Part shown: positions 40,052 through 49,467 of the stretch, one piece after another
Layout: each line of letters starts with the position of its first letter
Numbering within the stretch: the first letter of the stretch is position 1
Source of the DNA: Mycolicibacterium tusciae JS617
GTDB lineage: Bacteria; Actinomycetota; Actinomycetes; Mycobacteriales; Mycobacteriaceae
Reading direction: 5' to 3'
DNA: 64,000 bases
Assembly: GCF_000243415.2 (NCBI RefSeq)
Contig: NZ_KI912270.1
Span: forward strand, 2,790,001-2,854,000
Position numbers and translations under genes: made by a program
The notes under the pieces: model-generated
The model's input: the letters and a program-made list of their open reading frames with translations, nothing else
What the model was told of the DNA's origin: nothing
Databases searched by the model: none

Positions 40052-41519
40052 GGCTCTTCGATTTTGAGCGGGCAATCAGCATGATGTCTGGGTTGCGGCC
40101 CGCTGTTTGCGGGTGCAGTGGAAGCGTATCCGGCGGGCCGAGTTTTCTGTGTTTCTGAACCCGCACGCTGTGCGTTTGACCTGCTTGACGAGCCGGTTGT
40201 AGCCCTCGGTGCCGGCGTTGGTGATGCCGGTGGCGATGAAGGCGTTGATCTCGGGCCACCAGGTGTCCACGGTGGTGGCCAGGGTCAGCAGCTCCGGGAT
40301 CTGCGAATCGATGCACCAGGACAGGAACCGGTGCAGGCGGTGCCGGGTCAGGTGCGGGTCGCCGCCGACGCGCACGGTGGACAGCAGGGTGCGCAGTTCT
40401 TCCTTGGCGATCCACGCTGAGAGGATCTGACCGGTGTCGTCAGCGGCGATGAGGGCGTTCCACATTTTGGCGAAACTCTTGCCCGACAGGCGTTCCCGAG
40501 CGCGCAGCAACCGTCGCCGGTTGGCCCATTCCGGGTCGATCTTGCGACCACGACGCTCACGTAGATCCCAGGTGACCCGTTGACGCACCTTGGTCACCGC
40601 GTCGTTGCCGAGCTTCACCAGGTGGAAGTGATCGACCACGATCGTCGCGTTGGGCAACAAGCCGGGTGTGCGGATCGCTGTCGCGTAGACCGCGGCCGGG
40701 TCGATGGCCACGTAGGCCACGCCCGCGCGGAAGGCTTCGGTGCGCTCAGAGAGCCAGTCGATGACCGCTGCGCCGGTGCGGCCCTCCCGTTGCCCCAGCA
40801 GGCCCTGATCGCCGGCCAGGTCGACGAACCCCGGTGTCCCCACGGGTCCACCCGCACCCACCCCTGCGTCACCGCGCAGTGTTCCCACCTGGGCTTTCCG
40901 CGCGGGTCTCATCGATGCCCAGCACCGCGGTGGGCTGCGGTTCGACTAGCAGCGACTCGGCGTGGGCGACGAACGCGCGGTGCGCGGTCGGCCACGACAC
41001 GCCGTGGCTGTTTGCGACCTCGGCCACAGAACGGGCCGCATCCCCGATCGCCGCACCGACCTGAGTGCGCAACCGCAGAGTTGTGCGGGCCCGCGCCGGC
41101 ACCTGCGCGATGGACTCGGTGAAGGACCCGCGTTCACAGTAGTCCTCCCGGCAACGCCACCGGGTCTTGTGCCACCGCAGCATGATTCGCGCTTCACCGT
41201 AGGGGATATCCTTCGGTGCGGTGGCGACTCGGGCCTTCACCGAGGTGGACAACACCCCACACGACGGGCACGCCGCCGCGGACTCGCTCGCGGTCACCGC
41301 GTGCACTACTCGCGTCCCGTCGGCCCAGCGCTCGACACGCTCAACCCGCACTCCTGGCAGCCCAAACAACAATGTCGTACCGTCGGACACGGCCCTTGGT
41401 TCCCTTCGTCAGCCTGAATGCTTCGCAACTTTCAGACTTCGGAAGACCAAGGGCCTCCCCATGCAGCGACACGCCCTACGAGAGCGAAATCACAACTGCC
41501 CCATTAAAATCGAAGAGCC
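40052..41519 (-). mobile_element. ISL3-family insertion sequence inserted in nnr
   Basis: The element is 1468 bp. Its ends are inverted repeats: GGCTCTTCGATTTT is identical at both ends (40052-40065 and the complement of 41506-41519) and similarity continues for several more bases (GGGCA). It is flanked by perfect 8-bp repeats (CGATTGGC). One transposase gene fills it on the minus strand. The transposase family and the 8-bp duplication both point to ISL3. The clean ends and duplication suggest a recent insertion. Confidence 0.95.
40076..41390 (-). pseudogene. ISL3-family transposase, frameshifted
   Basis: The N-terminal part (41390 to about 40870) has the zinc-finger CPSCG...CREDYC and a helix-turn-helix, ending in VLGIDETR. 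The C-terminal part (about 40840 to 40076) carries the DDE-domain AYVAIDPAAVY, DHFHLVKL and the tail. Between them the expected RGKPRWEHCAVT reads in a third frame (about 40840-40900). At least three indels are needed: one base lost near CGCGCGG and an extra G in each of TGGGGACACC and CCGGGGTTC. Either the gene is dead or homopolymer errors affect this consensus. Confidence 0.85.
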
Positions 41520-42722
41520 CGATTGGCCAGCCGAGTTGAGATACACCGGCCCACCGGGTTCGGCGATCACGGTGATGTTGCCCTTCAACAACACAATGAC
41601 GCCGAGGCGGTCGGCGAGCTTGCGGGTGGCGCCGACGCGATCCCCACCGGGCGGCGAGCCGGCCAGCCTCTCGAACTCTCCTGCGTGCGGCGTCAGCACC
41701 GTCGGCGCGGCACGATTGGCAATGAGGTCGGGGTGGGCGGCGAGGATGGTCAGCCCGTCGGCGTCGACGATCACCGGCAGGTCGGACTCCAGCGCGAACC
41801 ACAACGCCGCCGCACCGGATTCATCGGTTCCCAGCCCGGGCCCGACCACCCACGCCTGCACCCGTCCCGCCGCGGAGATGGTCGGGGCGGCGACGACCTC
41901 TGGCCACTGTGAAATCACTTGCTGTGCGGCACTTCCCGCGTAGCGCACCATGCCGGACGTCGCGGCGACCGCCGCTCCCGTGCACAACACGGCCGCACCC
42001 GGGTAGGTCGCCGAGCCAGCCAGGACGCCGGTGACGCCCTGGGTGTACTTGTCGTCCTTCGGGCCGGGGATCGGCCACCGCGCGGCGACATCGCCGGCGT
42101 CCAATTCGAGTACGTCGGACGGGGGCAGATCCAGGCCGATGTCGACCAACTCGACACGACCACAATCGCCAAGGGCGTGAACCGGTTTGAGGCCGCCGAA
42201 GGTCACCGTCAGCGCAGCGCGCACATGCGGGCCATCTGCGACCCCCGTGTGCACGTCGATACCGCTGGGGATGTCGACAGCGACCACGGGGGCGGCCACG
42301 TTTTCGAATACGCGGGCCGCGTCGGGCCTCAGCGGCCCCGAGCCGGAAATCCCGACGACGCCGTCGATCACCAGATCGGTTGCTGGCGGAATGCTTTCGA
42401 CGATCGTGCCGCCAGTTGCGGTGAACGCAGCCAGCGCCTCAGCGTGCGTGCGTTCCGGTTTGAGTAGTACCGCGGCAGCCGATGCGCCGCGACGGCGCAG
42501 GAAGGTGGCCGCCCACAGTGCGTCGCCGCCGTTATCTCCGGAGCCGACGACCGCGCAGACCCGGCGACCGGAGACGCCACCGGTGAGCAGGGTGAGTTCG
42601 CGTGCGATCGCGGTGGCCAGTCCATGCGCGGCGCGGCGCATCAGGGCACCGCTGGGGAGGCTCTCCAACAGCGGCGCTTCTGCCTCGCGTATTTGGTCGG
42701 CGGTGTAGTAGTGCCGCATCAC
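41490..42722 (-). pseudogene. nnr: Bifunctional NAD(P)HX epimerase/dehydratase, interrupted by IS (5' fragment)
   Basis: The homologue of M. tuberculosis Rv3433c, which repairs hydrated NADH/NADPH. The epimerase (YjeF N-type) domain is complete, with VVGSGDNGGDALWAA near residue 57 and VDIPSGIDV. The dehydratase domain begins at about residue 215 (PGPKDDKYTQGVTGVLAG) and includes LTPHAGEF and LLKGNITVI. It ends at the IS: after AGQS the frame runs ten residues into the element and stops at 41490. The AGSGD catalytic motif is left in the 3' fragment. The epimerase half may still work. Confidence 0.9.
41520..41527. repeat. 8-bp target site duplication, right copy
   Basis: CGATTGGC immediately after the right IS end, identical to 40044-40051. 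Confidence 0.92.
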
Positions 42723-43056
42723 CTTCAGGATTCCACGTCGAACGCCGGGGCGCGTAGCGAACCGGCCAAATGGCGTTCCAGCGCGCCCCGCCCCTCACCA
42801 CCAGCAAATACAGCCTAAAGTGCGGACACTCGAGCAAGCTTGGTAGATAACAATCCGGTAACGCTTGGGTCGGCGTCCGCAACGGATGGCTCACCAGCCT
42901 TTTCGCTGGCCACGCGGCATCATCGGAACTGGTGGCGCCCCACAGCCCCGAGCACCGCAAATTTGATCAGTACCTGGCACTGTGCTTAGGTCGGCTCACC
43001 GATGCCTCTACGTATGTGATTCGAAACTTTTGATCGGCGGTGAACAGCTAACTGTT
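42723..43056. other. Intergenic region between nnr and ectA
   Basis: These 334 bases separate the divergent nnr and ectA genes and must hold both promoters. TAGATA at about 42844-42849, before ACAATCC, is AT-rich and could be a -10 for ectA, but no confident -35 was found. No gene is supported here. Confidence 0.35.
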
Positions 43057-43632
43057 ATGCGCGTGCTTGGTCACGATCCCGGGCAACCTGACCCACAAAA
43101 CCCATCTCTTCAACGAAAAGACGTCCCCCCCTCGCGGGAACGCTTCTTGCGTCGCCCCGAAAGCCGCGATGCGATCGCCATGCATCAACTGGCGGACGCG
43201 ACGAACGCGCTCGATCTCAACTCGACGTACGCATACCTGTTGTGCGCGACCGACTTCGCCGACACCGCGATCGTTGCCGAGACCGGCGGCGAACTATCGG
43301 GATTCATCACCGGCTACCACCCGCCCACCCGCCCCGACGTGTTGTTCGTCTGGCAGGTGGCCGTCGCGCCGCGAGCACAAGGTGGTGGATTGGGCAGTGC
43401 GATGCTCGACGCCCTCGCCGCCCGCGTGCGCAACGACCGGCGTGGCCATCCACTGACGGTTGAAGCGACGGTGGCGCCGAGCAATAAAACGTCAAGGGCG
43501 CTCTTCGAGGCGTTCGCACGCCGACACGGTGTCCCCATCTCAGAACACCCACACTTCGGTGCAGAGCTCATCGGTGCCGATCACGACGACGAACCAATCC
43601 TTCGGATTGGTCCGATCACCGCTTCTCTCTAG
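43057..43632 (+). CDS. ectA: L-2,4-diaminobutyrate acetyltransferase
   Basis: A GNAT enzyme of ~191 residues that acetylates diaminobutyrate, the second ectoine pathway step. FVWQVAVAPRAQGGGLGSAMLDAL holds the acetyl-CoA loop and VEATVAPSNKTSRALFEAFARRHG is the EctA signature. I chose ATG 43057 (MRVLGHDPG); the frame is open to 42982, and GTG 43063 is also possible. First gene of ectABCD. Confidence 0.93.
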   Translation: MRVLGHDPGQPDPQNPSLQRKDVPPSRERFLRRPESRDAIAMHQLADATNALDLNSTYAYLLCATDFADTAIVAETGGELSGFITGYHPPTRPDVLFVWQVAVAPRAQGGGLGSAMLDALAARVRNDRRGHPLTVEATVAPSNKTSRALFEAFARRHGVPISEHPHFGAELIGADHDDEPILRIGPITASL

Positions 43633-43655
43633 AGCCCAACCGAACGGAGTCCCCA

Positions 43656-44936
43656 ATGTCACTGCTGGAAACAGAGCTGTTGAACAACGAATCCGAACTT
43701 CCCGAAATCTTCGCGGCGGTCGAGTCCGAAGTGCGCAGCTACTGCCGAGCATGGCCCACCACCATCGCGACGGCGCAAGGTTCGTGGCTGACCGACACCA
43801 CGGGTCGGCGCTACCTGGACTTCTTCGCCGGCGCGGGTGCCCTCAATTATGGACACAACAACCCGATCCTCAAGCGCGCGGTCATCGACTACCTGTCTTC
43901 GGATGGGATCGTGCATTCACTCGACATGGCTACTACGGCCAAAAGGGAATTCCTCGAGACCTTTTCGCGGCTGATCCTGCAACCACGCAAGCTTGATTAC
44001 AAGGTGCAGTTTCCCGGACCTACCGGGACGAATGCGGTGGAGTCCGCGTTGAAGCTGGCGCGAAAGGTGACCGGACGCGAATCGATCATCAGCTTCACGA
44101 ACGCGTTCCATGGCATGACGCTGGGTGCCTTGTCGGTGACTGGGAACTCGATGAAGCGTGCCGGCGCCGGAATACCGCTGGTACACGCCACACCCATGCC
44201 CTACGACAACTATTTCGGCGGTGTTACAGAGGACTTCCACTGGTTCGAGCGCGTTCTCGACGACGCGGGCAGCGGGCTGAATCAACCTGCTGCGGTGATC
44301 GTGGAAACAGTTCAGGGTGAGGGCGGTCTCAACGTCGCGCGCATCGAATGGCTGCAGGCGTTGGCCGACCTATGCCGTCAGCGCGACATCCTTCTGATCA
44401 TCGACGACGTCCAGATGGGCTGCGGTCGCACGGGGCCGTTCTTCAGTTTCGAAGCGGCGGGCATCGTGCCGGATATCGTCACGTTATCTAAATCGATCAG
44501 CGGGTACGGATTGCCGATGGCGCTGACGCTCTTTCGTTCCGACCTGGACGTGTGGGCACCGGGTGAGCACAACGGAACCTTCCGCGGTCACAACCCCGCA
44601 TTCGTCACCGCCACGAAGGCGCTTGAAACCTATTGGAATACGAGTGCACTCACCGAGAACACGCTCGCGATGGGCGCCGTCATCCGTGACCGGCTCGAAA
44701 TCATCGCGGCCGGGCATGACGGTGTCTCGGCACGGGGCCGCGGCATGGCGCAGGGACTGAAGTTCGAGGATCCTGACCGTGCCGGTGACATCTGTCGTGC
44801 CGCTTTCGACCGCGGTGTGCTCCTGGAAACCAGCGGGCCGGCCGACGAAGTTGTCAAACTACTTCCCCCACTGACTATCTCAACGGCCGATCTGACAGCG
44901 GGACTGGACATCCTCGCCGAGTCCGTCGCGGCATAA
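43656..44936 (+). CDS. ectB: L-2,4-diaminobutyrate transaminase
   Basis: A 426-residue class III PLP aminotransferase that makes diaminobutyrate from aspartate semialdehyde and glutamate. DDVQMGCGRTGPFFSFE and the Lys region TLSKSISGYGLPMALTLF are visible. It follows ectA by 23 bases with AACGGAG as ribosome binding site. No aspartokinase (ask_ect) accompanies the cluster. Confidence 0.96.
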   Translation: MSLLETELLNNESELPEIFAAVESEVRSYCRAWPTTIATAQGSWLTDTTGRRYLDFFAGAGALNYGHNNPILKRAVIDYLSSDGIVHSLDMATTAKREFLETFSRLILQPRKLDYKVQFPGPTGTNAVESALKLARKVTGRESIISFTNAFHGMTLGALSVTGNSMKRAGAGIPLVHATPMPYDNYFGGVTEDFHWFERVLDDAGSGLNQPAAVIVETVQGEGGLNVARIEWLQALADLCRQRDILLIIDDVQMGCGRTGPFFSFEAAGIVPDIVTLSKSISGYGLPMALTLFRSDLDVWAPGEHNGTFRGHNPAFVTATKALETYWNTSALTENTLAMGAVIRDRLEIIAAGHDGVSARGRGMAQGLKFEDPDRAGDICRAAFDRGVLLETSGPADEVVKLLPPLTISTADLTAGLDILAESVAA

Positions 44937-44954
44937 CCCCGAAGGAGACATCCA

Positions 44955-45341
44955 ATGATTGTTCGCACCACCGAGGAGATCACCGGCACCGACCGTGATG
45001 TGTCCGATGGGATGTGGCGATCGAAACGCATCGTCCTTGCCGGCGACGGCGTCGGATTCTCGTTCCACGAAACGACGATCAAGTCCGACGCGGTCTGCGA
45101 GTTCCACTATCAGCACCACGTCGAAGCGGTTTGGGTGGTGGAGGGCACCGGCACTCTCGCCAATCTCGAAACCGGTGAACAGCACAAGTTGTCGGCAGGC
45201 ACGATGTACCTGCTCGACGATCACGAACGGCACCGGTTGACATGTCACGACCAGCTGCGGATGTTCTGCGTCTTCAACCCGCCAGTGAGTGGGCAGGAGG
45301 TCCACGACGAAACCGGCGCCTACCCGCCGCCTGCGGCATGA
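44955..45341 (+). CDS. ectC: Ectoine synthase
   Basis: The 128-residue cupin that closes N-acetyl-diaminobutyrate to ectoine. The conserved CEFHYQHHVEAVWVVEGTG and AGTMYLLDDHERHRL segments form the cupin iron site. It follows ectB by 18 bases with GAAGGAG, and its stop overlaps the ectD start (ATGA). Confidence 0.96.
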   Translation: MIVRTTEEITGTDRDVSDGMWRSKRIVLAGDGVGFSFHETTIKSDAVCEFHYQHHVEAVWVVEGTGTLANLETGEQHKLSAGTMYLLDDHERHRLTCHDQLRMFCVFNPPVSGQEVHDETGAYPPPAA

Positions 45342-46240
45342 TCGCGATGGAGCGCATCGACAACTACCCCACTCGCCTCGATCACGCGACCCCTCCGATT
45401 CCGCGAATCGAGCCCACGGTTTGGGGAACGGAAGCCCACGGCCCGCTGGCTGCAGCGGAGCTGAACAGTTTCGCGGAGCAGGGCTACCTGATGCGGAGCG
45501 AGGCCTTAGGCGACGACTGGCTGCCGCCGCTTCGCCAGGAGTTGGACCGGTTGGCCGTCGACCTCGACGTCGCCGATCCGCGCATCATCCGTGAACCGGA
45601 CGGCAGCGTCCGCTCGGTGTTCGAACCGCATCTGCTGTCCGATCTGGTCGCGCAGGTCGTCGAACTCGACACCGTGCTTCCGGTCGCGCGCCAACTACTG
45701 TGCAGCGACGTCTACATTCACCAGGCACGGATCAATTTCATGCCTGGCTTCACCGGAACCGGGTTCTACTGGCATTCAGATTTCGAGACCTGGCACGCCG
45801 AGGACGGCATGCCCGCTATCCGTGCGGTGTCCTGCTCGATCGCGCTGACCGACAATTTCTCCTACAACGGCTCCTTGATGGTGATGCCGGGCTCACACCA
45901 GACTTTCTATCCGTGTGTGGGTGCCACGCCGGACAACAACTACGGCACGTCGTTGGTTCGGCAAGAAGTCGGCGTTCCCGATCAGACGGTGCTGACGAAG
46001 GCGGCCGACCGGTACGGCATCAGCCAATTCACCGGTCCGGCGGGCACCGCCCTGTGGTTCGACGCTAACCTGCTCCACGGGTCCGGATCGAACATCACGC
46101 CGTTTCCCCGGGCGAATGTCTTTCTGGTCTTCAACTCAGTGCAAAATCCGCTCTCGGAGCCGTTCGCGGCGACCACCCCGCGACCGGAATTCCTTGCGTG
46201 CCGACAGGTCCGTGCCCTGGGCCGCGTTGCGTCGAGCTAG
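45338..46240 (+). CDS. ectD: Ectoine 5-hydroxylase
   Basis: A 300-residue iron(II)/2-oxoglutarate dioxygenase that makes 5-hydroxyectoine. The diagnostic FYWHSDFETWHAEDGMP near residue 142 gives the HxD iron ligands. LLHGSGSNITPF supplies the distal His, and the Arg in PFPRAN fits the 2-oxoglutarate site. The start is coupled to ectC by ATGA. Hydroxyectoine protects against heat and drying as well as salt. Confidence 0.95.
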   Translation: MIAMERIDNYPTRLDHATPPIPRIEPTVWGTEAHGPLAAAELNSFAEQGYLMRSEALGDDWLPPLRQELDRLAVDLDVADPRIIREPDGSVRSVFEPHLLSDLVAQVVELDTVLPVARQLLCSDVYIHQARINFMPGFTGTGFYWHSDFETWHAEDGMPAIRAVSCSIALTDNFSYNGSLMVMPGSHQTFYPCVGATPDNNYGTSLVRQEVGVPDQTVLTKAADRYGISQFTGPAGTALWFDANLLHGSGSNITPFPRANVFLVFNSVQNPLSEPFAATTPRPEFLACRQVRALGRVASS

Positions 46241-46263
46241 CCCGGACTGACTCGGCTGTCGAC

Positions 46264-46520
46264 TCAGCGCCTCGCGATCCACCCAATCGTCGCCGCCGCC
46301 GCACGAAGCCGATCTGGCTTGTGGGCGGCATGTCCGATTACCAGGCCTGGCGGACCGGCCGTGCGGCGATGCCAGGACAGTGGGTGAACGAGGACTCCCT
46401 CCTCGCGCAGCTCGGCGGCCAGTGCCGTGTCGTCGGTGTTTCGTCGGACAGGGTGACAAGCAGGTGCAATCTGGCGCGACACCCTTCACCGAAGCGCGGG
46501 GCTGCGCCGGCCGCTCACCG
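46264..46520 (-). pseudogene. Remnant of a MocR (GntR/aminotransferase) family regulator
   Basis: On the minus strand, DDTALAAELREEGVLVHPLSWHR and PGLVIGHAAHKPDRL resemble the last part of a MocR-type regulator. LHLLVTLSDE, which belongs just before it, reads in another frame, so a frameshift near 46445 is needed. A second shift near 46490 would add PALR. The rest of the protein and the DNA-binding domain are missing. The remainder of the 46241-46659 gap has only random open frames. Confidence 0.5.
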
Positions 46521-46659
46521 GCGTGATCCCCGGTCCGTCGGTGTGGGCGGGTGTAGCGCTGATCTCCGTGGGGCTCTCCTCCGGGCTGGGGGCCCATGCC
46601 GAAACTGAAGATATGTACGAGTTTTCGGCAGAAACACCTGCATAACTTCAGACTCGACT

Positions 46660-47544
46660 CTATGCGTCGGCGTCGTCCCAGAACGCGGCGGCCCGCGCAG
46701 CTATCTCTGAGGGATACTCACCGTTGATCGCATGCGACGCATCGGCCCACAGTTCGACCTGCCCGCGCGGCAATAGGTTTCGAGCCCGTGCGGCGGCCTT
46801 GACGGAGTCGTGCATCACGCTGCGGCCGGCGATCAGGGACAATACCGGAATGTCCAGCGAGCGTAGCTGCTCATCTGTGAGCATCTTGGGCATCGCCTTC
46901 CGCAGCACGTAATCGGTCGAACCCGCGGAGATCAATGCCGCCTCAGGAAGCGTGCCGTCGACATCCGCGCCACCCGAGATCCAGCTGAGCACCCGTTGCC
47001 GTACGGCTTTGGGAACCCCGGGTACGAACAGGGCAGGCGAAGCCAGCACCGCCTTCACCGCGATCGGCGCGAAGGTGAACACCGGATCGAGTAGGACCAG
47101 CGAGGCCGCCCGGCCAGGACGACGGGCGGCGTAGTTGACCGCTGTCCAGCCGCCGATCGAGACTCCCATCAGGTGCACTTTGGCCAGCCCGAGCCCTGCC
47201 AGGGTCTCGTCCAGCCACTGCGCCTCGTCGTCGGGTCCCGTGATCGCCTTGTCCTGCACGGACATGCCCGCCTCACCGAGCAAGTCCACGCAGATGACCG
47301 AGCGGTGCTCGAGTATGGCGGGAATGTTGCCCAGCCACATCGGGGTGGACGCGTTGCGACCCGGCAACAACATGACTGGCGGGCCAGCGGAAGGTCCGTC
47401 GAAACGATATACGCGGACGTCCCCGAACGATGTTGTCACCTCGGTTGATTCGCGGACCGACGGCATTCCCGCCATGGCGGCCTGGTAGACGCCGACGAAG
47501 TGATCGCGAGCCCGCTCGCTGCGGAAGTGTCCGACCTTCCCCAT
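46660..47544 (-). CDS. Alpha/beta hydrolase
   Basis: The 294 residues hold a standard fold with VMLLPGRNASTPMW (oxyanion loop), the nucleophile elbow LMGVSIGGWTAVNYA (GVSIGG Ser near residue 130), and the catalytic His in ASHAINGEYP. It begins at the last base of the glmS stop (TAATG), so it is translationally linked to glmS, though a functional link is not obvious. Substrate unknown. Confidence 0.85.
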   Translation of the reverse strand: MGKVGHFRSERARDHFVGVYQAAMAGMPSVRESTEVTTSFGDVRVYRFDGPSAGPPVMLLPGRNASTPMWLGNIPAILEHRSVICVDLLGEAGMSVQDKAITGPDDEAQWLDETLAGLGLAKVHLMGVSIGGWTAVNYAARRPGRAASLVLLDPVFTFAPIAVKAVLASPALFVPGVPKAVRQRVLSWISGGADVDGTLPEAALISAGSTDYVLRKAMPKMLTDEQLRSLDIPVLSLIAGRSVMHDSVKAAARARNLLPRGQVELWADASHAINGEYPSEIAARAAAFWDDADA

Positions 47545-49412
47545 TACTCGACGGTGACCGACTTGGCCAGGTTGCGCGGCTTGTCGACGTCATAGCCGCG
47601 CGCCTGCGCGACGCCCGCGGCGAAGATCTGCAACGGAATCGTCGACAGGAGCGGCTGGAAGAGCGTTGGTACCGCAGGAATCTCGATCAGATGGTCTGCG
47701 TGCGGCCGGACGGTGTCGTCGCCCTCTTCGGCGATGACGATGGTGATCGCGCCTCGGGCCTGTATCTCGCGGATGTTCGAGAGCAGCTTGGCATGTAGCG
47801 TCCGGGAGTTCTTCGGCGACGGCATCACTACGATGACCGGCAAGCCCTCCTCGATCAACGCGATCGGCCCGTGCTTGAGCTCGCCGGCCGCGAAACCCTC
47901 GGCGTGCATGTACGCCAATTCCTTGAGCTTGAGCGCGCCCTCGAGCGCGACCGGGTAGCCGACGTGACGGCCGAGGAACAGCACTGTCTGCGACTGAGCG
48001 AAGCGCCGGGCCAGTTCGAATACCGGCTCGACGGTGTCGAGTACCCGTGCGACGAGATCGGGCATGGCCTCCAGAGCGCGGTACTCACGCTCCACCTCGT
48101 CGGGATACTTCGTGCCGCGAGCCTGCGCGAGGGCAAGTCCGACAAGATAGTTGGCGGTGATCTGCGCGAGGAACGTCTTGGTCGACGCCACCCCGATCTC
48201 CGGACCGGCACGCGTGTAGAGGACTGCGTCGCACTCACGCGGAATCTGTGACCCGTTGGTGTTGCAGATGGCCAGCACCTTGGCCTTCTGCTCCTTGGCG
48301 TGCCGCACCGCTTCCAGCGTGTCTGCCGTCTCGCCGGACTGCGAGATGGCGACGACGAGGGTGTGCTGGTCCAAAACCGGGTCACGGTAACGGAACTCGC
48401 TCGCCAGCTCGGCCTCGACGGGTAGGCGGGTCCAGTGCTCGATCGCATACTTGGCCAGCAAGCCGGAATGGAAGGCCGTGCCGCAGGCCACCACGAATAC
48501 CTTGTCGATCTCACGCAGCTCCTGATCGGAGAGGCGCTGCTCGTCGAGCACGACGCGGCCGTCGACGAAATGGCCGAGCAGGGTGTCGGAGACCGCGGCA
48601 GGCTGCTCGGCGATCTCCTTGAGCATGAAGAACTCGTAGCCACCCTTTTCGGCAGCCGAGATGTCCCAGTCGATATGGAATTCGCGGGCATTCGCGGAGT
48701 CGTCGGCGCCGTTGAAGTCGGTGATGCGATAGCCGCTCGCGGTGACGATCACCGCCTGGTCCTGACCGAGCTCGACGGCGTCTCGGGTGTATTCGATGAA
48801 CGCTGAAACGTCTGAACCGACGAACATCTCGCCGTCGCCGACACCGAGTACCAACGGCGTGGATCGTCGAGCGGCGACGATCGTGCCGGGATCGTCGGCA
48901 TTGGCGAAGACGAGGGTGAAATGGCCTTCGAGCCGGCGCAGCACGGCAAGCACAGAAGCGGGGAAGTCGCCTGCGGTGGGACCATGGCGGTACTGCCAGG
49001 ACACCAGATGTACGGCCACTTCGGTGTCTGTGTCGCTGGCGAACTCCACGCCCGCCGCTTCCAGTTCGGCGCGCAGGACGGCGTAATTCTCGATGATGCC
49101 GTTGTGGACAACCGTGATCTTCTCGGCGGCGTCACAATGCGGATGGGCGTTGCGATCGGTGGGCCTGCCGTGGGTCGCCCAGCGGGTATGACCCAGCCCG
49201 GTGCTGCCCGCAAGGGTGCCTGCATCGGATTCGGCCAGCGCAGTCTCGAGATTGGCGAGCCGCCCGGCCCGGCGCCGCACCGTCAGGCCGCCTTTTCCGT
49301 CGAGCAGGGCCACACCTGACGAGTCGTACCCGCGGTATTCCATCCGGCGCAACGCGTCAACGACAACGTCGCAGGCCGGACGCTGCCCGACATAGCCGAC
49401 GATTCCGCACAT
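47544..49412 (-). CDS. glmS: Glutamine:fructose-6-phosphate aminotransferase
   Basis: Makes glucosamine 6-phosphate for peptidoglycan. The 622 residues begin MCGIVGYVG with the N-terminal nucleophile Cys. The amidotransferase domain spans about residues 1-235 (LGHTRWATHG). Two SIS sugar-binding domains follow (ISQSGETADTLEAVR and KLKELAYMHAEGFAAGELKHGPIALI), ending KSVTVE. Its pathway partner glmM lies about 7 kb downstream. Confidence 0.97.
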   Translation of the reverse strand: MCGIVGYVGQRPACDVVVDALRRMEYRGYDSSGVALLDGKGGLTVRRRAGRLANLETALAESDAGTLAGSTGLGHTRWATHGRPTDRNAHPHCDAAEKITVVHNGIIENYAVLRAELEAAGVEFASDTDTEVAVHLVSWQYRHGPTAGDFPASVLAVLRRLEGHFTLVFANADDPGTIVAARRSTPLVLGVGDGEMFVGSDVSAFIEYTRDAVELGQDQAVIVTASGYRITDFNGADDSANAREFHIDWDISAAEKGGYEFFMLKEIAEQPAAVSDTLLGHFVDGRVVLDEQRLSDQELREIDKVFVVACGTAFHSGLLAKYAIEHWTRLPVEAELASEFRYRDPVLDQHTLVVAISQSGETADTLEAVRHAKEQKAKVLAICNTNGSQIPRECDAVLYTRAGPEIGVASTKTFLAQITANYLVGLALAQARGTKYPDEVEREYRALEAMPDLVARVLDTVEPVFELARRFAQSQTVLFLGRHVGYPVALEGALKLKELAYMHAEGFAAGELKHGPIALIEEGLPVIVVMPSPKNSRTLHAKLLSNIREIQARGAITIVIAEEGDDTVRPHADHLIEIPAVPTLFQPLLSTIPLQIFAAGVAQARGYDVDKPRNLAKSVTVE

Positions 49413-49467
49413 AGGCTTTCAGGGTAGTGCAAGAGCGACTGACGACCACCTGCGCTACGGTCGTCTG

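Noticed and set aside
40869..41390. Treating the transposase N-terminal frame as a separate intact gene
   Set aside because: It stops at a frameshift inside the DDE transposase; the rest continues in other frames of the same element.
46490..46610. A plus-strand stretch reading LTGVIPGPSVWAGVALISVGL, like the end of an EamA-type transporter
   Set aside because: It overlaps the MocR-like remnant on the other strand, has stops just upstream, and is too short to support.
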